From the NCBI GenBank assembly GCA_964437185.1, contig CAYTFU010000019.1, forward strand, positions 1 through 10,149: a DNA stretch of 10,149 nt, given 5' to 3'. The stretch's first letter is position 1. Each line of letters opens with the position of its first letter. Position numbers and translations under genes: made by a program. The DNA comes from UBA10103 sp964437185 (GTDB taxonomy: Bacteria; Patescibacteriota; Minisyncoccia; Phycocordibacterales; UBA2100). Below the pieces are notes generated by a model that was not told the origin of the DNA, did no database searches, and saw only the letters and a list, made by a program, of their open reading frames with translations. Shown here one piece after another: positions 5,977 to 10,149 of the stretch.

Positions 5977-7019
5977 CGCAGCACCGTCCCCGCCCGCAGC
6001 GTCACCCCGTGCAATATCCTCACCACCCGCGCACTTGCAGGGACCGAGGGGATGTAGGTGAGAACAATCACGCCATCCCGTCCAACTCCATCGCCAGTTC
6101 CAGCGTCCCCACCGCCACCGCCGCCACCATATAAACCCCCAATACCGCCGGTATTTCCGTCACCCCCTCCGCCGCCACCTCCACCGGAACCTTTGATGGT
6201 AAATTCGACGGCCGTCCATTCAATTGTCCCGGCACCGCCGGCACCGCCGTCCGAAGCGGCAGCAGCCCCACCACCACCACCTCCATCAGTTCCTATGGTA
6301 GCAACAGCGCCACCTCCTAGGCCATTGAAATTATTGCCGCCTGCGCCAGCAGTTGTGGTAACGCCAGAAGTTCCGTTTGAACCGCCACCAGATCCTCCTC
6401 CCCCACCCACAGCGGTTGTGCCTGCATTGCCCCCGTTTCCTCCATTCCCATATACCCCACCGGCTCCTCCACCTCCACCTCCGCCATCATTCGTATGCCC
6501 TACTCCTCCGTTTCCTCCTCCAAATTTAGTACTGCCGATGCTTGAAGTCGTGGTGCCTGCCGATCCTCCCGAGAACGGAGTCGCGCCAAGACCTCCTCCT
6601 CCTCCCTTAGCACAAACGGTATGATTCCCTACGGTACATTGTGTCGCACTTCCTTGAAACCATGTGTCTGTGCTCGTAGCACCGGGGTTGCCGTTGGTTA
6701 CGGTAGCACCTGCCGCCCCTACTTGGTAGGAGACGGAGTTGCCGGGAGAAAGCCCGCCTAGATTGTGAATTGCCGCATACGCTCCTCCGCCTCCGCCTCC
6801 GCCTCCAGCGTTACTTCCATCACCACCACCACCACCACCACCGACGACTTCAATGGTATTCACAGCCGACCAATCCGAGACGACAATCCATGACCCCGCA
6901 CCTGCAGTAGTAAGAAAAATTCTCTTGAACGCATGCGCCTCCTGCGGCGTTGCCACCAGAAGACACAACGAAAGCACCGCGACGCGTTGCGCCAATTTAT
7001 GCGATGCGAGCTTACTCAT
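5973..7019 (-). CDS. Secreted glycine-rich surface protein (Gly_rich-type domain)
   Basis: A 348-residue protein. Residues 1-30 form a signal peptide (MSKLASHKLAQR, a VAVLSLCLLVA core, cut after AHA). SWIVVSDWSAVNTIEVVGGG, at about 43-62, matches the usual opening of glycine-rich surface and tail-fibre domains, where beta strands lead into glycine runs. Residues 60-320 hold at least seven blocks of five or more glycines separated by short N/T/A/S segments. The close, DGVIVLTYIP, is the typical final strand. A short basic tail (RVVRILHGVTLRAGTVLR) follows. Such domains can form bundles of polyglycine helices in phage adhesins; that structure is an inference here. Two cysteines (TQCTVGNHTVC) could form a disulfide. 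It is the first gene of its operon: a TACAAT box lies nine bases upstream of the ATG and there is no Shine-Dalgarno. Confidence 0.9.
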   Translation of the reverse strand: MSKLASHKLAQRVAVLSLCLLVATPQEAHAFKRIFLTTAGAGSWIVVSDWSAVNTIEVVGGGGGGGDGSNAGGGGGGGGAYAAIHNLGGLSPGNSVSYQVGAAGATVTNGNPGATSTDTWFQGSATQCTVGNHTVCAKGGGGGLGATPFSGGSAGTTTSSIGSTKFGGGNGGVGHTNDGGGGGGGAGGVYGNGGNGGNAGTTAVGGGGGSGGGSNGTSGVTTTAGAGGNNFNGLGGGAVATIGTDGGGGGGAAAASDGGAGGAGTIEWTAVEFTIKGSGGGGGGGGDGNTGGIGGLYGGGGGGGDAGTGDGVGRDGVIVLTYIPSVPASARVVRILHGVTLRAGTVLR

Positions 7020-7028
7020 AGAGACAAT

Positions 7029-7037
7029 ATTGTATCA
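7029..7037 (-). promoter_or_regulatory. Candidate extended -10 for the glycine-rich gene
   Basis: The minus strand reads TGATACAAT, an extended -10 (TG-N-TACAAT), ending nine bases before the ATG at 7019. The leader would be zero to three bases long. No clear -35 is present, which fits an extended -10 promoter. Confidence 0.4.
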
Positions 7038-7070
7038 CCAGCTTCATGCGCCTTTTCCCCATATCATTCA

Positions 7071-7099
7071 TTGACTTTTCAGTGTTTGTCATATATTGT
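7071..7099 (+). promoter_or_regulatory. Candidate plus-strand promoter
   Basis: TTGACT at 7071-7076, a 17-base spacer, and TATTGT at 7094-7099 face right into the non-coding interval. A start near 7105 would give an RNA ending at the 7147-7185 terminator. Confidence 0.4.
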
Positions 7100-7104
7100 G
7101 TTTC

Positions 7105-7187
7105 GTACAAGTGGCTTCGGCCTTACCCCCGCAAGGGGGAGAACTGAAGAAAAGCCGTCAGAACAGTTTCTTGACGGCTTTTCTTAA
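7105..7187 (+). ncRNA. Candidate structured small RNA
   Basis: About 80 non-coding bases lie between a plus-strand promoter and a terminator. They contain a C(UUCG)G-capped mini-stem (7113-7122), a five-pair C/G stem capped by the GNRA tetraloop GCAA (7126-7139), and the 14-pair terminator stem. Two of the most stable RNA tetraloops side by side suggest selection for structure. I do not recognise a known RNA family or riboswitch. The 3' stem overlaps the end of the oppositely oriented PemK/MazF-like gene, so it would be antisense to that mRNA's tail. Confidence 0.3.
7147..7187. terminator. Bidirectional intrinsic terminator
   Basis: Bases 7147-7160 and 7172-7185 form a perfect 14-bp stem (core AAAAGCCGTCA/TGACGGCTTTT) with an 11-base loop and T-rich flanks on both strands. 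On the minus strand it ends the S74/MazF-like operon, with the stop codon inside the hairpin. On the plus strand it would end the candidate small RNA. Confidence 0.8.
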
Positions 7188-7547
7188 TTCGGTGAATACA
7201 TTCTTCTCAAGAAATCCTACTTTCTCAATCAAGCGTCGTGTATCAATGACCCGAATTTGAGAAAGTACTGCCGACGCTTTTTTTTCCTGTATCAAACCAA
7301 CAGGTATACGGAGTGGGTGGGTGTGCTGCGATGTAGTAAGGGGCACGACCAAGCATGTTTCTGGCCCAAAAGCACGTAGAATTACAACAGGCCTAAGAAA
7401 TAGCCTCCCACTTCCGTCTTGCTCCGTACCAACATTTGCACCAAGCCTACACCACCATATTTCGCGTACGGTATAGAACCGAGATCGTCCGAAATGCGTC
7501 TGCTTCTTCAAAATATTCCATCGGTCAAAGTCTTTCTCCATACTCAT
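7158..7547 (-). CDS. PemK/MazF-like toxin-family protein
   Basis: A 129-residue protein. After a 28-residue N-terminal extension it shows the family's opening strand and loop (REIWWCRLGANVGTEQDG), the conserved RPVVIL strand (Arg52), PLTTS (69-73) and SQIRVIDTRRL (96-106). These match the core of PemK/MazF/Kid mRNA endonucleases, which cut single-stranded RNA in the cytoplasm. The His/Asp/Arg pattern of Kid is not fully obvious, so activity is not certain. The ATG at 7547 overlaps the previous gene's TGA as ATGA; a second ATG at 7541 is also in frame. No antitoxin gene lies on either side: upstream is the S74 surface protein and downstream is a terminator. It may be a solitary toxin, a regulator, or may use an antitoxin elsewhere. 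Stop is within the terminator hairpin. Confidence 0.88.
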   Translation of the reverse strand: MSMEKDFDRWNILKKQTHFGRSRFYTVREIWWCRLGANVGTEQDGSGRLFLRPVVILRAFGPETCLVVPLTTSQHTHPLRIPVGLIQEKKASAVLSQIRVIDTRRLIEKVGFLEKNVFTELRKAVKKLF

Positions 7548-10149
7548 TCTACAGGAGGTGGTTCAAGAGCAGGTTCCGGTGTGATCTCTGGCTCGGGCGT
7601 GGGTTCCGGTGCAGGTTCAGGCGTAGGTGTCGGCTCGGGAACAGGTTCTGGAGCAGCTACACTCGCTTCGACAACAGTTACTGTACGAGTCGCAGTACCG
7701 GTGTTGCCCGCGTCGTCGGTCGCACTATAAGTGATTGTGTGATCGCCCACGACAGTGGTGTCTACGGTCGGAAGCTGATCAAGATTCACGAAGTCTCCAC
7801 CGTCGAGCGATACCTGTATCACCACATTCTGATCTTTATTATCAGTTACTGTCGCCCCCGCATCTTGGTACCCTGCGCCTACTTCTATTGTGACGTCTGC
7901 ATCACCGTTGATCGAAATTACTGGGGCTTCTGTGTCGGATCCGCCCGTTTGCGCAGAGCTGTTTGATCCGCCACCCCCACCCCCTCCACTCACGCTCGGT
8001 GCAGCAGCCGCGCCCGCGAGCAGTGCATCGAGCTGCGATTTTGTGATGCAGGTCTCGGCGCCGCTACCATCTCCGACACAGAGCTCCTTGGTCCGCACCC
8101 GATTTGCGAAGAAATCTCCGATACCATTTGTGGCACTCGCAAACCAGTTGGTGAGTCTCGTGAAGAGATTAGAGAAGAAGCTCGATGCGAAGGATTGCGA
8201 ATCAGGCGTGGAAGTCGCGGTCGTCGAAGCGATGTTTTCCATGCGAAGGTTGAGCTCTTGCGTGGCCTTCGTCAGAATCGAAGTAATGACGTCGTAGCGC
8301 ACGTTGTTTGGCGTGCCGTCGGGGTCATTGTATACGAGTCTAGGATCGACTGCCTTCACCTCTTCGGCGATAAAGCCGACCTTCTCCATGGTCCAATTTG
8401 TGTCGTTGATAAACCCTCCTAGGTAACTTGCCTTGTAGGTGAACGACACCGGATGGAGTGCCATGATCTCGGAGAGCCCGCTCGTAGCCGTGAGCGTGTT
8501 GATATTTTCCTTAAATCGCGCAGATGAACCCGCGCAGTTCGCGCCCGTGCGCAGCGTGAGCTCTTTGGTATCCGAAAGACAGAGATCGTTTCCGACGGTA
8601 CTCGTAGAAGTGAGGCCGTCGAACCCAACCGTACCAGTGACCGAGAGTGTTCTCCACGGCGAAGTTGTGCCGAAGCCGGTCGACACAGCGAAGTTGATGA
8701 CGTTGTTACTCGCTCCGAAGGTAAGGGTGGAGGTCGCTGTCGCAGAATTTCCTGCTGCGTAAATTGTGGAGCTTGCAGCGAATTGAAGATTGGTGGTCGT
8801 GCCAGCCTCACCGATGATGACGTCCGACGCGCCGTAGCCACCGCCGATGATCACCTGCTCGGCGCCCGACGTCGTGTCGATTCTAAACAACGTGGACTTC
8901 GAGCCGCCTCCAGTCGTCGTCGCGATCGTCCATGCGTATTTCTCATTGTCTTTTATCGTAGTCGTCGCTCGTGCCGTCGTGAAGTCGAAGAGACCTCCGG
9001 TAATCGCAAAGTATGTGCTCGTCGCGTTGGTTGAGGAAGCGTTGACCATGTTGAGATTTGTGATGGTCGACGTACCTGCATTGATAACGATCCCATCTCC
9101 CGCGGTGAGCGGAGAGAGGAAGAGGCCACCGTCGGTCCAATTGGAGGAACTTCCACCGCCAACACATGTACCGTTGATGGCAAAGCAGCCACCTGCGATG
9201 TTGAGGCCGTATTGGAATGAGGAGGTGGCGGCGGAGGTGGAGTAGAGTGCTTTGGCGAAGGTGGTGGATGCGTTGGTGATAGAGAAAAGCGTGGTGGTTG
9301 CGTACGCGTCGGAAGATGATCCGATCTCAAATGAGCCATTGACCGAGCGGAAGGTCCAATGCTTTTGATCGGCGCCCGCGTTCATGTCGGTAAGGGTGAG
9401 CTGGCCCGAGAAAGTGCGGGAGACTGAAGACGAAGCGACCTGCAGCGGCCAATATGGAGTGGTTGTCGCAATTCCGATCTTATCGTTTGAAATTGCCATT
9501 GCTGCATTTGCACTATTACCGACATTACCAAAGAGAAGCTTGCCTGTCGTATTCCTGTATGAGACATCCCCAGCCGTAGCGTCTGCAAACCACGCTCCGT
9601 TGACGTGCGAGTAGGCGATCCACGCATTGACGCCAGCGCCTCCATTTCCGATGCCTGACGGTCCAGCCGTAGGCATATCCATCCACATGCCACTCGAATA
9701 AGGGCCGATGTACCCACTGCCCGCTCCGTTGAAAGTTACCTTGCCCGCGGTGCCGATCGTCAGGTACGTCGAAGTAGCGTATGCATCTGATGATGTTCCT
9801 ATTTCGAGTGATCCATTGACCGAGCGGAATGTCCAATGCTTGGCGTCGGCGCCAGAATTCATGTCGGTGAGGGTCATCTGCCCGCGGAAGGATGCGGATG
9901 CGGAAGTGGACGCGACTTGCAGTGCCCAGAATGGAGTCGATGTGCCGATACCGACGCTCTGTGCGCCATTCGTAAAGATCGAGAGGTTGTCGGTAGTCGT
10001 GGCCCACTTGGAGTTGGAGCCTCCACCCGTCGGCCACGCAGATCGACAATCAGCGGAGAGACAGAGCTCGGTGGCGGAGAGTGCGGTTGATGATGCGTAG
10101 GTGAATACTCCTTTGTAGAAGTTGACGAAGGTGGAGGTCGCTTCGACAG
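7544..10149 (-). CDS. Tail-fibre-like surface protein with S74 autoprocessing, Ig-like and Pro/Glu domains (N-terminus outside)
   Basis: The frame is open from the right edge (867 codons visible), so the Met at 9877 is internal. Order, in visible-residue numbers: fibre-like repeats with GIGTSTP, GIATTTP and FGTTSP motifs (about 1-520), including two copies of a TLTDMN-GAD-KHWTFRSVNGS segment; an S74 intramolecular-chaperone domain (about 541-635) with SSARFKENI, KVGFIAEEV, DP-LV and a final A-x-x-EL helix; a CVGD...CITKSQLDALL segment; a Gly/Ser linker; a DUF5011-type Ig-like domain (about 740-826, ending TYSATDDAGNTGTATRTVTV); and a tail rich in PEP and PTP. S74 domains help trimers fold and then cut themselves off at the motif's serine using a nearby lysine; Ser541 and Lys546 have that spacing. 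Unusually, about 230 residues follow the domain. There is no LPXTG. The protein is probably a secreted trimeric adhesin. Confidence 0.9.
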   Translation of the reverse strand, partial: VEATSTFVNFYKGVFTYASSTALSATELCLSADCRSAWPTGGGSNSKWATTTDNLSIFTNGAQSVGIGTSTPFWALQVASTSASASFRGQMTLTDMNSGADAKHWTFRSVNGSLEIGTSSDAYATSTYLTIGTAGKVTFNGAGSGYIGPYSSGMWMDMPTAGPSGIGNGGAGVNAWIAYSHVNGAWFADATAGDVSYRNTTGKLLFGNVGNSANAAMAISNDKIGIATTTPYWPLQVASSSVSRTFSGQLTLTDMNAGADQKHWTFRSVNGSFEIGSSSDAYATTTLFSITNASTTFAKALYSTSAATSSFQYGLNIAGGCFAINGTCVGGGSSSNWTDGGLFLSPLTAGDGIVINAGTSTITNLNMVNASSTNATSTYFAITGGLFDFTTARATTTIKDNEKYAWTIATTTGGGSKSTLFRIDTTSGAEQVIIGGGYGASDVIIGEAGTTTNLQFAASSTIYAAGNSATATSTLTFGASNNVINFAVSTGFGTTSPWRTLSVTGTVGFDGLTSTSTVGNDLCLSDTKELTLRTGANCAGSSARFKENINTLTATSGLSEIMALHPVSFTYKASYLGGFINDTNWTMEKVGFIAEEVKAVDPRLVYNDPDGTPNNVRYDVITSILTKATQELNLRMENIASTTATSTPDSQSFASSFFSNLFTRLTNWFASATNGIGDFFANRVRTKELCVGDGSGAETCITKSQLDALLAGAAAAPSVSGGGGGGGSNSSAQTGGSDTEAPVISINGDADVTIEVGAGYQDAGATVTDNKDQNVVIQVSLDGGDFVNLDQLPTVDTTVVGDHTITYSATDDAGNTGTATRTVTVVEASVAAPEPVPEPTPTPEPAPEPTPEPEITPEPALEPPPVE
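7547..7660 (-). repeat. Pro/Glu/Thr low-complexity coding tail
   Basis: The last 38 or so codons encode runs of PEP, PTP and PAPEP. Such extended, rigid segments commonly act as wall-spanning or spacer stalks. The opposite strand reads as Gly/Ser repeats, which is only a shadow. Confidence 0.7.
9300..9403 (-). repeat. Fibre repeat copy 2
   Basis: This 104-base segment encodes GQLTLTDMNAGAD-KHWTFRSVNGSFEIG-SSDAYA and closely matches the segment at 9777-9880, 477 bases away. The sequence upstream of each copy (TPYWPLQVAS / TPFWALQVAS) also matches, so the full repeat unit is longer. Confidence 0.8.
9777..9880 (-). repeat. Fibre repeat copy 1
   Basis: This 104-base partner of the 9300-9403 repeat encodes GQMTLTDMNSGAD-KHWTFRSVNGSLEIG-SSDAYA. 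Between the copies lies a Gly-rich, Trp-containing segment, so the arrangement is a roughly 159-residue module present about twice. Confidence 0.8.

Noticed and set aside
6058..6624. 188-residue proline-rich frame on the plus strand
   Set aside because: It is the exact antisense of the GGN glycine codons of the secreted glycine-rich gene, which has a signal peptide and a coupled neighbour.
7419..7730. Plus-strand frame with GSG repeats
   Set aside because: It is the reverse reading of the Pro/Glu tail of the S74 protein.
8419..9339. Minus-strand frames with Pro/Ser/Arg-rich products
   Set aside because: They overlap the S74 protein in other frames; the S74 frame has recognisable motifs throughout.
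9877..9877. Met at 9877 as the true start of the S74 protein
   Set aside because: It lies inside a repeated segment (GQMTLTDMN / GQLTLTDMN) and the frame is open to the window edge with fibre-like sequence.
1..10149. Prophage
   Set aside because: The tail-fibre, glycine-rich and toxin-like genes recall phage, but there is no capsid, terminase, portal, integrase or lysis gene, and signal peptides point to cell-surface proteins.
2490..10149. CRISPR array or diversity-generating retroelement
   Set aside because: The repeats are coding, long and diverged, without regular spacers. No reverse transcriptase or template repeat is seen.

Overview
The window looks like chromosomal DNA from a Candidatus Patescibacteria (CPR) organism, probably Parcubacteria-like. 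The grounds are the protein set (multi-LamG secreted proteins, a glycine-rich surface protein, an S74 'tail-fibre' protein with GIGT-T-P motifs, a small NYN protein and a PemK/MazF-like protein) and the tight ATGA gene overlaps. TGA acts as a normal stop, so the Gracilibacteria/Absconditabacteria code is not in use. The taxonomic call is inference from style; there is no rRNA, tRNA or marker gene here.

Every convincing gene lies on the minus strand, so transcription runs from high to low coordinates. In that order: (1) a large secreted protein, N-terminus outside the window, with tail-fibre-like repeats, an S74 autoprocessing domain, an Ig-like DUF5011-type domain and a Pro/Glu tail (7544 to the right edge). 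It is coupled by ATGA to (2) a PemK/MazF-like gene (7158-7547), which ends in a strong two-way terminator (7147-7185). (3) A 138-base intergenic region carries a minus-strand -10 box for the next gene and a plus-strand promoter-hairpins-terminator arrangement that could encode a small RNA. (4) A glycine-rich secreted protein (5973-7019) is ATGA-coupled to (5) a membrane-anchored accessory protein (5401-5976). (6) Next come a short ORF resembling the tail end of a LamG protein (5299-5385) and an NYN-domain protein (4742-5302). (7) A triple-LamG protein (2487-4736) is ATGA-coupled to (8) a paralogue of gene 5 (1912-2490), which is ATGA-coupled to (9) a double-LamG protein (395-1915). (10) A separate gene at the left edge (1-320) encodes another exported protein with a glycine-rich linker.

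Taken together this is a cell-surface or adhesion locus. The secreted proteins have lectin-like, glycine-rich or fibre-like domains suited to binding a host or substrate. The two small membrane-anchored paralogues each follow directly after a large exported protein and may be partners in export, anchoring or quality control. The toxin-like and NYN genes are unusual passengers in such operons. Shine-Dalgarno sequences are essentially absent. Starts are set either by stop/start overlap or by a -10 box 6-9 bases upstream of the ATG, which suggests leaderless mRNAs.
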